Part shown: positions 1-4,875 of the stretch, piece by piece
How positions within the stretch are numbered: the stretch's first letter is position 1
Layout of the letters: every line of letters starts with the position of its first letter
Source: Clostridiales bacterium UBA7103
GTDB taxonomy: Bacteria; Bacillota; Clostridia; Oscillospirales; Oscillospiraceae
Direction: 5' to 3'
Assembly (NCBI GenBank): GCA_002493305.1
Contig: DKYJ01000032.1
Span: 6,197-14,612, forward strand
DNA length: 8,416 nucleotides
Program-made: the position numbers and the translations under genes
Notes under the pieces: model-generated
What the model saw: only the letters and a program-made list of their open reading frames with translations
What the model was told of the DNA's origin: nothing
Database searches by the model: none

Positions 1-428
1 CCGGCCTTGGGGGAGGGCATCAGACCCTTGGGGCCGAGGACCTTACCGAGACGGCCAACGGTGCCCATCATATCGGGGCTGGCGATAACGGTGTCAAACT
101 CGAACCAGTTCTCTTTCTGGATCTTCTCGACATACTCCATGCCGCCGGCATAGTCGGCGCCGGCCTCAAGAGCCTCGTCAACACGCTCGGGCTTGCAGAA
201 CACCAGCACGCGGACGGTCTTGCCGGTGCCGTTGGGGAGCACGATGGCGCCGCGAACCTGCTGATCGGCGTGACGGCCATCGACGCCGAGCTTGACATGC
301 AGCTCGACAGTCTCATCAAACTTTGCCTTGCTTGCGCTGACGACCAGATTCAGGGCGTCCATGGGATCGTAAAGCGCCTGTTTATCTATGAGCTTTGCGC
401 TCTCTTTATAATTTTTACCTCTAAACAA
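1..428 (-). CDS. rplA: 50S ribosomal protein L1, N-terminal part (cut by window edge)
   Basis: L1 binds 23S rRNA at the mobile L1 stalk near the E site and in many bacteria represses its own operon by binding mRNA. The visible 142 codons begin MFRGKNYKESAKLID, the usual opening of Firmicutes L1. The rRNA-contact stretch KFDETVELHVKLGVD lies near residues 36-50, and LGKVLGPKGLMPSPK near 127-141. About 90 C-terminal residues are missing beyond position 1. The start is a TTG at 428-426, chosen because a full AGGAGG (437-442) lies 8 nt upstream and because the protein family starts exactly here; the first internal ATG would remove the conserved N-terminus. It is the last gene visible of a minus-strand operon and follows rplK after about 100 nt that hold a candidate L1-binding element. 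rplJ and rplL would be expected beyond the edge, but this is not seen. Confidence 0.97.
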   Translation of the reverse strand, partial: MFRGKNYKESAKLIDKQALYDPMDALNLVVSASKAKFDETVELHVKLGVDGRHADQQVRGAIVLPNGTGKTVRVLVFCKPERVDEALEAGADYAGGMEYVEKIQKENWFEFDTVIASPDMMGTVGRLGKVLGPKGLMPSPKA

Positions 429-448
429 TTTGATTTCCTCCTAATTAT

Positions 449-499
449 GTGGTTGAGTCGGATGGATAAATCCTCCCACGATAGTGCGGCTAACGCCGC
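449..499 (-). promoter_or_regulatory. Candidate L1 autoregulatory RNA element in the rplK-rplA gap
   Basis: Reading the minus strand, GTGG (479-476) can pair with CCAC (452-449), and GGAT inside can pair with ATCC, leaving an asymmetric internal loop (GA opposite GACTCAA). Two short helices joined by an asymmetric loop is the general shape of L1 targets on 23S rRNA and on L1-controlled mRNAs. Just upstream is a second hairpin, GCGGC-GTTA-GCCGC (499-486). The element ends 7 nt before the rplA AGGAGG, well placed to block translation initiation. The fold is read by eye; assignment to L1 is inferred from position and shape. Confidence 0.5.
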
Positions 500-529
500 T
501 GAGGAGCGACAGCGATATTGATCGCCCGC

Positions 530-955
530 TCAATCGCCGACGACAACGCCCATGGAGCGGCAGGTGCCGGCTATCATGCTGATGGCGGACTCGATGTCGG
601 TGCAGTTAAGATCGGGCATTTTCTGCTCGGCGATCTTGCGGACATCTTCCTTGCTGATAGTGGCGACCTTGTCTCTCTGGGGAACGCCGGAAGCGGTATC
701 AATACCGCAGGCCTTCTTGATGAGCAGGGCGGCGGGGGGAGTCTTGGTGATAAAGGTAAAGCTGCGGTCAGCGTAAACAGTGATGACAACAGGGATCATC
801 ATGCCCATATCGCCCTTGGTGCGCTCATTAAAGTCCTTGGTGAACTGACCGATGTTGACGCCGTACTGACCGAGAGCCGGGCCAACAGGGGGCGCCGGAG
901 TTGCCTTGCCGGCGGGAACCTGGAATCTTACGTATCCAACTACTTTCTGTGCCAT
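530..955 (-). CDS. rplK: 50S ribosomal protein L11
   Basis: L11 forms the GTPase-associated centre with 23S rRNA helices 43/44, next to the L10-L12 stalk, and is the site where thiostrepton acts. The 141 residues match the usual family length. The N-terminal domain carries the signature AGKATPAPPVGPALGQYGVNI (about 15-35), including the conserved prolines of the drug-binding face and the flexible hinge. The C-terminal rRNA-binding domain follows from about residue 73 (PPAALLIKKA) and ends SMGVVVGD. The ATG at 955 is preceded by an AAAGAGGTG-type ribosome-binding site. It lies 19 nt after nusG and before rplA in the same transcript. Nothing is missing or unusual. Confidence 0.98.
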   Translation of the reverse strand: MAQKVVGYVRFQVPAGKATPAPPVGPALGQYGVNIGQFTKDFNERTKGDMGMMIPVVITVYADRSFTFITKTPPAALLIKKACGIDTASGVPQRDKVATISKEDVRKIAEQKMPDLNCTDIESAISMIAGTCRSMGVVVGD

Positions 956-974
956 TTAAAGCACCTCTTTCTTA

Positions 975-1499
975 TTAGTCTTTGATTACTTCGACCTGGT
1001 CGAGCTCCAGATCAACGGGAGTCTCTCTGCCAAACATGGAGACCACGACGCGGACCCTGTTGTTATAGGGCTCCAGCTCGTCCACAACGCCGACAAAGCC
1101 TGCCAGCGGCCCGTCATTGACTTTGACGGTGTCTCCCAGCTCGTAACCGACGACGATCTCCTTGTGTTCTACGCCCAGATCGTAAATTTCCTGCTCCGTG
1201 AGGGGGATAGCCTTGCCATCGGAGCCTACGAAGCCTGTTGCGCCGCGCACGTTATGGATAAGGTGCCAGCTGTCGTCGGTGAGGATCATCTTCACCAGCA
1301 CATAGCCCGGAAACACCTTTCGCTCGACGACCTTTTCGCCAGCGTCAGTGTATTCTGTGACCTTCTCCATGGGGATATTGACCTCTTTTATAAGGTCAGT
1401 CATGCGGCGGTTCTCCGCCGATTTCATGACAGCGGCGGCGACTGCGTTTTCATAACCGGAGTATGTGTGGACCACATACCACTTTGCGTCTTCAGCCAT
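975..1499 (-). CDS. nusG: Transcription termination/antitermination factor NusG
   Basis: NusG binds the clamp of RNA polymerase through its NGN domain and contacts S10 or Rho through its KOW domain, tying elongation to translation or termination. The 174-residue protein has the NGN domain from about 5 to 105, with the WYVVHTYSGYE opening and the conserved KVFPGYVLVKM (61-71). The KOW domain lies near 121-155, with GDTVKVNDGPLAGFVG. The ATG at 1499 lies only 2 nt after the secE stop and has only a short AGG upstream, so translation is probably coupled to secE. The order secE-nusG-rplK-rplA is one of the best conserved in bacteria. Length and domain content are normal. Confidence 0.98.
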   Translation of the reverse strand: MAEDAKWYVVHTYSGYENAVAAAVMKSAENRRMTDLIKEVNIPMEKVTEYTDAGEKVVERKVFPGYVLVKMILTDDSWHLIHNVRGATGFVGSDGKAIPLTEQEIYDLGVEHKEIVVGYELGDTVKVNDGPLAGFVGVVDELEPYNNRVRVVVSMFGRETPVDLELDQVEVIKD

Positions 1500-1501
1500 A
1501 G

Positions 1502-1774
1502 TTAACCTACCAGCGTGAAGAGCGCGTTCACCAGCATTTCAGCCAGCTTATCAAAGCCCCACAGCACCACCGAGGATGCCAGCATAACACATACCGCGAT
1601 GAGAGAATTCTTGCCAAGGGTCTTAGGCGTGGGCCAAAGCACCTTTTTCAGCTCGCTCTTCATGTCGCGGAACCATTTTCCGATACGCTTGAAGAAGCCG
1701 GGCTTCACATCTTCCTTCTTAACGGCGGTGACGGCTTTTGCGGGAGCAGCTTTGCTTTTCTTTTCTTCAGCCAT
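1502..1774 (-). CDS. secE: Preprotein translocase subunit SecE
   Basis: SecE is the small essential subunit of the SecYEG protein-export channel in the cytoplasmic membrane, clamping the two halves of SecY. The 90 residues have a charged, alanine/lysine-rich N-terminal tail (1-22), an amphipathic cytoplasmic helix (about 26-45) ending in the family signature ELKKVLWPT (41-49), and one hydrophobic membrane helix (about 57-76). This is the single-span form usual in Gram-positives. The start is placed at the ATG at 1774, 9 nt after an AAAGGA. An in-frame GTG two codons upstream (1780) is possible but sits too close to that site. It follows rpmG by 21 nt and precedes nusG by 2 nt, so it belongs to the same operon. 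Confidence 0.96.
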   Translation of the reverse strand: MAEEKKSKAAPAKAVTAVKKEDVKPGFFKRIGKWFRDMKSELKKVLWPTPKTLGKNSLIAVCVMLASSVVLWGFDKLAEMLVNALFTLVG

Positions 1775-1795
1775 TTTCACGCATCCTTTCAGAAC

Positions 1796-1957
1796 TTACT
1801 TCGTCTCTACATGCTTGGTGTGCTTTCTGCAGAAGGGGCAGTACTTGCTGCGCTCCAAACGGTCAGAAGTGTTCTTCTTGTTCTTGACCGTGTTGTAGTT
1901 CCTCTGCTTGCATTCTTCGCACCTGAGTGTGATTTTAACTCTTGCGCCTGCAGCCAT
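1796..1957 (-). CDS. rpmG: 50S ribosomal protein L33, zinc-binding (C+) form
   Basis: L33 is a small large-subunit protein near the E site. The 53-residue product MAAGARVKITLRCEECKQRN... ends KHTKHVETK. It carries two CXXC pairs (Cys13/Cys16 and Cys40/Cys43), so it is the zinc-ribbon C+ paralogue. Many Firmicutes swap this form for a cysteine-free one under zinc limitation; no second copy is visible here. The ATG at 1957 is chosen because AGGAGGTG (1966-1973) lies just upstream and the family begins here. The frame stays open upstream, with an in-frame ATG at 1999, but the resulting N-terminus matches nothing known in L33. It is the first gene of the operon rpmG-secE-nusG-rplK-rplA. Confidence 0.96.
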   Translation of the reverse strand: MAAGARVKITLRCEECKQRNYNTVKNKKNTSDRLERSKYCPFCRKHTKHVETK

Positions 1958-1983
1958 TCTTTCGGCACCTCCTATTTTATTTA

Positions 1984-1996
1984 CCCGCTTGGCGGG
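1984..1996 (-). other. Small hairpin in the rpmG 5' leader
   Basis: A perfect 5-bp stem CCCGC-CAA-GCGGG lies about 10 nt upstream of the rpmG AGGAGGTG. It may keep the ribosome-binding site in a defined context or belong to a longer leader fold. Too short to assign a function. Confidence 0.4.
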
Positions 1997-2027
1997 CATT
2001 GCCTCCCTGTGTGGCACGAGCGTCTCC

Positions 2028-2045
2028 GCGCGCAAAAAAGCGCAC
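2028..2045 (-). other. GC-only hairpin with U6 loop in the rpmG leader
   Basis: On the transcribed strand GTGCGC-TTTTTT-GCGCGC folds into a 6-bp stem (one U-G pair) with a loop made only of U. It lies about 30 nt after the predicted transcription start. The U run is in the loop rather than after the stem, so it is not an intrinsic terminator. Role unknown. Confidence 0.4.
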
Positions 2046-2079
2046 AAAAATAAAACCTCTCGTCCGACAGGTAAGTAAG

Positions 2080-2108
2080 ACTATACCACACTGATAGTCC
2101 CGGGTCAA
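2080..2108 (-). promoter_or_regulatory. Sigma-A promoter of the rpmG-secE-nusG-rplK-rplA operon
   Basis: On the minus strand, -35 TTGACC (2108-2103), a 17-bp spacer and -10 TATAGT (2085-2080). An A6 tract just upstream of the -35 (minus-strand 2117-2112) resembles an UP element, as expected of a ribosomal-protein promoter. The predicted start is near 2073, giving a leader of about 115 nt before rpmG. Confidence 0.85.
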
Positions 2109-2140
2109 GGCTTTTTTGCGGAAATTCCGGCTTTTTTCAC
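2109..2140. repeat. Direct repeats and palindrome between divergent promoters
   Basis: The 32 bp between the two outward-facing -35 boxes hold GGCTTTTTT twice (2109-2117 and 2129-2137, 20 bp apart) around a palindrome CGGAA-A-TTCCG (2119-2129). The spacing of about two helical turns places an A/T tract beside each promoter. It may serve as paired UP elements or as a binding site for a shared regulator. Confidence 0.5.
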
Positions 2141-2169
2141 TTGATAGCCGCGCGGATTAGTGCTATATT
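2141..2169 (+). promoter_or_regulatory. Sigma-A promoter of folC-ruvX
   Basis: -35 TTGATA (2141-2146), exactly 17 bp, then -10 TATATT (2164-2169); each hexamer differs from consensus at one base. A T6 tract precedes the -35. The predicted start near 2176 leaves a leader of about 220 nt before folC. The promoter is back to back with the rpmG operon promoter. Confidence 0.8.
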
Positions 2170-2271
2170 TGCCATGATGACTCTCACGATGCGAGTGGTG
2201 TAAGCTGAAAGGCGTAGGATGATGCCTGCTTCCCTCTTTTTTGAAGGAATGTGCCCGCAGGCGCTCCAAAA

Positions 2272-2307
2272 CAAAATCACGACGCAAGCGGAGCGGTCGT
2301 GATTTTG
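2272..2307 (+). repeat. Perfect 12-bp inverted repeat (hairpin) in folC leader
   Basis: CAAAATCACGAC (2272-2283) and GTCGTGATTTTG (2296-2307) are exact reverse complements around the 12-nt loop GCAAGCGGAGCG. The loop resembles the two repeats downstream (AAGCGGAG core). The 3' side ends TTTTG and then turns purine-rich, so it is a poor terminator on the plus strand. Confidence 0.85.
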
Positions 2308-2321
2308 AAAGGAAGAAGGAA

Positions 2322-2375
2322 GGAGCGAAGCGGAGTTTTCGCTAAGCTTGGCGGAAACGGAGTGAAGCGGGTTTC
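2322..2375 (+). repeat. Direct repeats GGAGYGAAGCGGR flanking a hairpin
   Basis: GGAGCGAAGCGGA (2322-2334) and GGAGTGAAGCGGG (2359-2371) are 13-nt direct repeats with two differences. Between them GTTTTCGC (2335-2342) pairs with GCGGAAAC (2351-2358) around TAAGCTTG. A competing helix GAAAC (2354-2358)/GTTTC (2371-2375) would put the second repeat in a 12-nt loop, as in the upstream hairpin. The two helices share bases and cannot coexist. Confidence 0.65.
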
Positions 2376-2398
2376 TTCTGACGATGTTGAGGTGCGAT

Positions 2399-3667
2399 AT
2401 GGATATTAAAGAAGCTCTTGAATATATAGACGGTATGCAGTGGTTCGGCTCAAAGCCGGGGCTTTCCCGGGTGTCCACGCTGCTGGAGAAGCTGGGCGAC
2501 CCGCAGAAAAAGCTCAAATTTGTCCACATCGCCGGGACAAACGGCAAGGGCAGCTGCGCCGCGATGACCGCCTCCGTGCTGAAAGCGGCGGGCTGCCGCA
2601 CGGGGCTTTTCACTTCGCCCTACCTCGCCCGCTTCAACGAGCGCATGCAGATAAACGGGCAGGAGATCGAGGACGGGGAGCTTGCCGCGCTTGTCGCGGA
2701 GCTAAAACCCGTCGCCGAGGCAATGGACGACCACCCCACGGAGTTTGAACTCATCACCGCCGCCGCCATGCTGTGGTTTTCCCGCCGCCGCTGCGATATA
2801 GTGGTGCTTGAGGTGGGGCTTGGCGGCAGGCTTGACGCCACCAATGTCATAGATACGCCCGAGGCCGCCGTAATAATGAACATCGGCCTTGATCATACGA
2901 AGGTGCTGGGCGACACCGTGGAACTTATCGCCGCGGAAAAGGCGGGGATAATAAAGCCCGGCTGCGACTGCGTGCTGTATCAGCAGTCCGGGAAAGTGGA
3001 GCGGGTCATAGAAGCTCGCTGCAAGGAGTTGGTCGCGCGGCTGCACAAGGCGGATTTCAGCCTTATCAATAAGGAGTTTGACAGCCTTGACGGGCAGGTC
3101 TTTTCCTATAAGGGCGATGCCTATGCCATACCCCTGCTGGGCGCAAATCAGCTCAAAAACGCCGCCGTCGTGGTGGAGCTTGCCAATGTCCTGCGCGGCA
3201 AGGGCTGGAAAATAGAGCAGGAGGCGCTGGAGCACGGGCTATACGCGGTGAGCTGGCCCGCCCGCTTTGAGCTTGTGCATGACGATCCGCCCTTTGTGGT
3301 GGACGGGGGGCATAACCCCCAGTGCGCCGCCACGGTGGTTGAAAATTTGGAGAACTATTTTCCCGATAAAAAGCGTGTGCTGCTTGTCGGGGTGCTGGGG
3401 GATAAGGATTACCCGGAGTTGTGCCGTATCCTCAGCGCGGCGGCGGACGAGTTCGTCTGCGTCACGCCCAATAACAGTGAACGCGCCTTGCCCGCCGGGA
3501 CGCTGGCTGAGGAGCTGCGCCGGTACAATAAGCCCGTCACCGTCTGCGACAGCATCGAGGACGGGGTCTCTGCCGCCATAGACGCGGCCAGCAAGGGCGG
3601 TATGGTCTGCGCCGTCGGCTCGCTGTATATCTCCGGCGCGGTAAGAGCCTGCTTTGGTTTGCGCTGA
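2399..3667 (+). CDS. folC: Folylpolyglutamate synthase / dihydrofolate synthase
   Basis: FolC is a cytoplasmic ATP-dependent ligase of the Mur-ligase superfamily. It adds glutamate to folates and in many bacteria also to dihydropteroate. The 422 residues are full length. Visible landmarks are the P-loop GTNGKGS (46-52), the folate-loop region FTSPYLARFNERMQINGQEI shortly after, EVGLGGRLDATN (138-149), NIGLDHTKVLGD (161-172) followed by AAEKAGIIKP with the lysine that is usually carbamylated, and the C-terminal-domain motif DGGHNP (302-307; usually DGAHNP). The ATG at 2399 is preferred because GAGGTG (2389-2394) precedes it; an in-frame ATG at 2384 has no ribosome-binding site. ruvX follows 31 nt downstream. 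valS, its common Firmicutes neighbour, is absent. Whether this copy also has dihydrofolate synthase activity cannot be told from sequence alone. Confidence 0.96.
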   Translation: MDIKEALEYIDGMQWFGSKPGLSRVSTLLEKLGDPQKKLKFVHIAGTNGKGSCAAMTASVLKAAGCRTGLFTSPYLARFNERMQINGQEIEDGELAALVAELKPVAEAMDDHPTEFELITAAAMLWFSRRRCDIVVLEVGLGGRLDATNVIDTPEAAVIMNIGLDHTKVLGDTVELIAAEKAGIIKPGCDCVLYQQSGKVERVIEARCKELVARLHKADFSLINKEFDSLDGQVFSYKGDAYAIPLLGANQLKNAAVVVELANVLRGKGWKIEQEALEHGLYAVSWPARFELVHDDPPFVVDGGHNPQCAATVVENLENYFPDKKRVLLVGVLGDKDYPELCRILSAAADEFVCVTPNNSERALPAGTLAEELRRYNKPVTVCDSIEDGVSAAIDAASKGGMVCAVGSLYISGAVRACFGLR

Positions 3668-3698
3668 CGGCAAATTCACTTTGGAAGGAAGAAATTTC

Positions 3699-4106
3699 GT
3701 GAGAATTATGGCCATAGATTACGGCGACGCCCGCATCGGCCTTGCCGTGAGCGATATGCTCGGTATGCTCTGCGGCGAGGCGTGGACAATGCAGGAGTGG
3801 AACATGGAGCGCGCGGCGCAGCGCATCGCGGAGGAGGCCGGGAGCCGGGGCGTTGAGCGGCTTGTGCTGGGGCTTCCCAAAAACATGGACGGCAGCGAGG
3901 GCGAGCGCGCGGCAAAGTCCCGCGAGTTTCGGGAGCTGCTGATAAAAGAGAGCGGCCTGCCCGTGACTCTTTGGGACGAGCGCCGCAGCAGCATCGAGGC
4001 CCACGCCATTCTTCATGCCAACGGCAAAAAAGAAAAAGCCCACCGCAAAACCGTTGACGCGGTCGCGGCGAGCCTGATCTTGGAGGGCTATCTTGGGAGC
4101 TTGTAA
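3699..4106 (+). CDS. ruvX: YqgF/RuvX family RNase H-fold nuclease (putative pre-16S rRNA nuclease / Holliday junction resolvase)
   Basis: This small RuvC-like protein is credited with 16S rRNA 5'-end maturation in E. coli and with Holliday junction cleavage in some species; which applies here is open. The 135 residues match the family length. Landmarks: IDYGDARIGLAVSD (6-19, first catalytic Asp at 7), LVLGLPKNMDGSEG (55-68), LWDERRSS (91-98, catalytic Glu 94) and KTVDAVAASLILEGYL (117-132, Asp 120), consistent with the Asp-Glu-Asp triad of the fold. The start is the GTG at 3699, giving VRIMAIDYGD; AAGGA (3685-3689) sits 9 nt upstream. The ATG three codons later would trim the first beta strand. 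It lies 31 nt after folC and is followed by strong hairpins, so it ends this operon. Confidence 0.93.
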   Translation: MRIMAIDYGDARIGLAVSDMLGMLCGEAWTMQEWNMERAAQRIAEEAGSRGVERLVLGLPKNMDGSEGERAAKSREFRELLIKESGLPVTLWDERRSSIEAHAILHANGKKEKAHRKTVDAVAASLILEGYLGSL

Positions 4107-4268
4107 AGAAACGAGTTGACGGCTGGAAAAAATATGGGCTTACATCGAGATGAACATTTCTTTTAGAAAGCGAAAGCATGTGTAAAAATCCGCGCGGGGT
4201 TTTTACACATGCGTTTTGAAACAACATCACAGTTTATAATAAGCCGGATGCCGGCAAGAGAAACACGG
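4107..4268. other. Convergent intergenic region with stacked hairpins
   Basis: Between ruvX and the convergent yjdF lie a long terminator hairpin (4176-4212), a small GCCGG-ATG-CCGGC hairpin (4243-4255) and the start of a second terminator (4256-4291). No gene is seen. A TATAAT at 4235-4240 has no matching -35 at a usable distance. Confidence 0.7.
4176..4212. terminator. Bidirectional hairpin terminator between ruvX and yjdF
   Basis: GCATGTGTAAAAA (4176-4188) and TTTTTACACATGC (4200-4212) form a perfect 13-bp stem. It is extended by CC/GG pairs around a GCGC loop with one bulged G. GTTTTG follows on the plus strand and TTTCGCTTTC on the minus strand. It is placed to stop both folC-ruvX and yjdF transcripts; the tails are only moderately U-rich. 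Confidence 0.75.
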
Positions 4269-4300
4269 TCAATGACCACGGTGTTTCTCTTTTTGCTTTT
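4256..4300 (+). terminator. Rho-independent terminator of folC-ruvX, overlapping the yjdF 3' end
   Basis: AAGAGAAACAC (4256-4266) pairs with GTGTTTCTCTT (4281-4291) over 11 bp, with GGTC/GACC able to pair inside. The run TTTTTGCTTTT follows directly on the plus strand. On the minus strand no T tract follows, so it acts one way. The yjdF stop codon (4271-4269) sits in the loop, and the last yjdF codons form one arm of the stem. Confidence 0.8.
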
Positions 4301-4685
4301 GCTGCCTCAACCTGAAGCGGCGCTGTTTCTCCGCTTCCCGCTGCTCTTTGCTGATGATCCTGCGCTCGGCCTTCATTTCCTCGCGCTGCATTTGCAGCGC
4401 CTGTTGGGATTTTGTTCCAATGCCTTGATTTTGTAATTGTTTTTTGGCATTGCGCTGCCTGCGCTTGGGATTATCTGCAGTTTTCTTTTCTTCGGTTTCA
4501 ACAGCCGGACTGAACTTCAACTCATAGTAATGATTAAGAATAAATTCCCAGATTTCATAGTCTTTCGGCTCTGCCCCAAAGGTGACCTTGCACACGGACA
4601 GCTTACCGCCCGACACTCGCTCAAAAACCCCGACCCAGAAAGGCTCCTCAAAAAGTACCGTCAGTTTTCCGCTCGTATTGTCCAT
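4269..4685 (-). CDS. yjdF: YjdF family protein (DUF2992)
   Basis: The molecular function of YjdF is unknown. The gene is known mainly because in many Firmicutes it sits behind the yjdF riboswitch, which responds to azaaromatic compounds, hence suggestions of a role in handling such molecules. The 138 residues fall into a conserved N-terminal domain (about 5-60: KLTVLFEEPFWVGVFERVSGGKLSVCKVTFGAEPKDYEIWEFI) and a basic, glutamine- and lysine-rich helical tail (about 66-138: NPKRRQRNAKK, GIGTKSQQALQ, SKEQREAEKQRRF, QKEKHRGH) of the kind usual in this family. ATG 4685 has AGGAGGG (4692-4698) 6 nt upstream. There is no signal peptide or membrane segment. It is convergent with ruvX and lies 235 nt downstream of clpB on the same strand, behind a riboswitch-like leader. 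Confidence 0.9.
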   Translation of the reverse strand: MDNTSGKLTVLFEEPFWVGVFERVSGGKLSVCKVTFGAEPKDYEIWEFILNHYYELKFSPAVETEEKKTADNPKRRQRNAKKQLQNQGIGTKSQQALQMQREEMKAERRIISKEQREAEKQRRFRLRQQKQKEKHRGH

Positions 4686-4691
4686 AATGTT

Positions 4692-4807
4692 CCCTCCTTG
4701 AAATGTGCTATAGACAAAGAACGGACAACCCAGGAGGGGCAGGTTACTTACCTCATCATCGCGATGAGACGGCCGGGCTACCTACCGGCTCTGGCACATC
4801 CACCTGG
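4692..4807 (-). promoter_or_regulatory. yjdF (azaaromatic-sensing) riboswitch with translational expression platform
   Basis: The leader just upstream of yjdF contains, on the minus strand, the segment GCCGGTAGGTAGCCCGGC and then GATGATGAGGTAAGTAACCT, which I recognise as resembling the yjdF RNA core. Helices seen: CCAGGTGG (4807-4800) with CCTCCTGG (4737-4730), one mismatch, closing the aptamer; GCCGG/CCGGC (4789-4785/4776-4772); CTCATC/GATGAG (4768-4763/4757-4752); and a possible AGGT/ACCT (4753-4750/4744-4741). The closing-helix 3' strand overlaps CCCTCCT, which is exactly complementary to the yjdF ribosome-binding site AGGAGGG (4698-4692). Forming the closing helix would therefore free the ribosome-binding site. 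Identity rests on gene context plus remembered consensus; the 5' boundary is approximate. Confidence 0.82.
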
Positions 4808-4848
4808 ACATGCGTTGCGTTTTTATCCCTGTCTTTTTCTGATATATA

Positions 4849-4875
4849 TGAAGCGATGCCGCGCACATCGCATCA
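4849..4875 (-). other. Hairpin between clpB and the yjdF riboswitch
   Basis: TGATGCGATG (4875-4866) pairs with CATCGCTTCA (4858-4849) around TGCGCGG, with one T-T mismatch. It lies about 45 nt after the clpB stop and is followed by TATATATC rather than a U tract. It could be an inefficient clpB terminator, a 3'-end stabilising structure, or part of the yjdF leader. Confidence 0.55.

Larger units (their letters stand above)
2170..2398 (+). other. Long structured leader upstream of folC
   Basis: No credible gene lies in this stretch. Going along the transcript: GCCTGC (2224-2229) pairs with GCAGGC (2257-2262), with TTCC/GGAA able to pair inside; then comes the 12-bp hairpin at 2272-2307; then a block of repeated GGAGYGAAGCGGR motifs around a hairpin at 2335-2358. 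I looked for T-box hallmarks (TGGNACCGCG) and saw none, and I do not recognise a tetrahydrofolate or ZTP riboswitch. It may be an unrecognised cis-regulatory RNA or an inserted intergenic repeat. Confidence 0.5.

Noticed and set aside
2174..2203. Nine-codon open frame MMTLTMRVV in the folC leader as a possible leader peptide
   Set aside because: Its first ATG falls at or before the predicted transcription start, it has no ribosome-binding site, and it has no run of regulatory codons.
2249..2302. Short frame from ATG at 2249 to TGA through the folC leader hairpin
   Set aside because: The purine-rich AAGGA abuts the ATG with no spacer, and the peptide resembles nothing; the frame is explained by the hairpin sequence.
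2272..2307. 12-bp hairpin as an intrinsic terminator or attenuator
   Set aside because: On the plus strand only TTTTG belongs to the stem and purines follow. The minus-strand tail is richer in T, but no minus-strand transcript is known to reach it.
2702..3235. Minus-strand open frame of 177 codons opposite folC
   Set aside because: Antisense shadow of FolC with no recognisable domain or start signals.
4116..4145. TTGACG followed by TTACAT as a plus-strand promoter after ruvX
   Set aside because: The -10 matches consensus at only three positions and the transcript would run straight into the terminator hairpins.
4235..4240. Perfect TATAAT in the ruvX-yjdF gap as a promoter
   Set aside because: The only -35-like hexamer upstream (TTGAAA, 4216-4221) is 13 bp away, too close, and no gene lies downstream on the plus strand.
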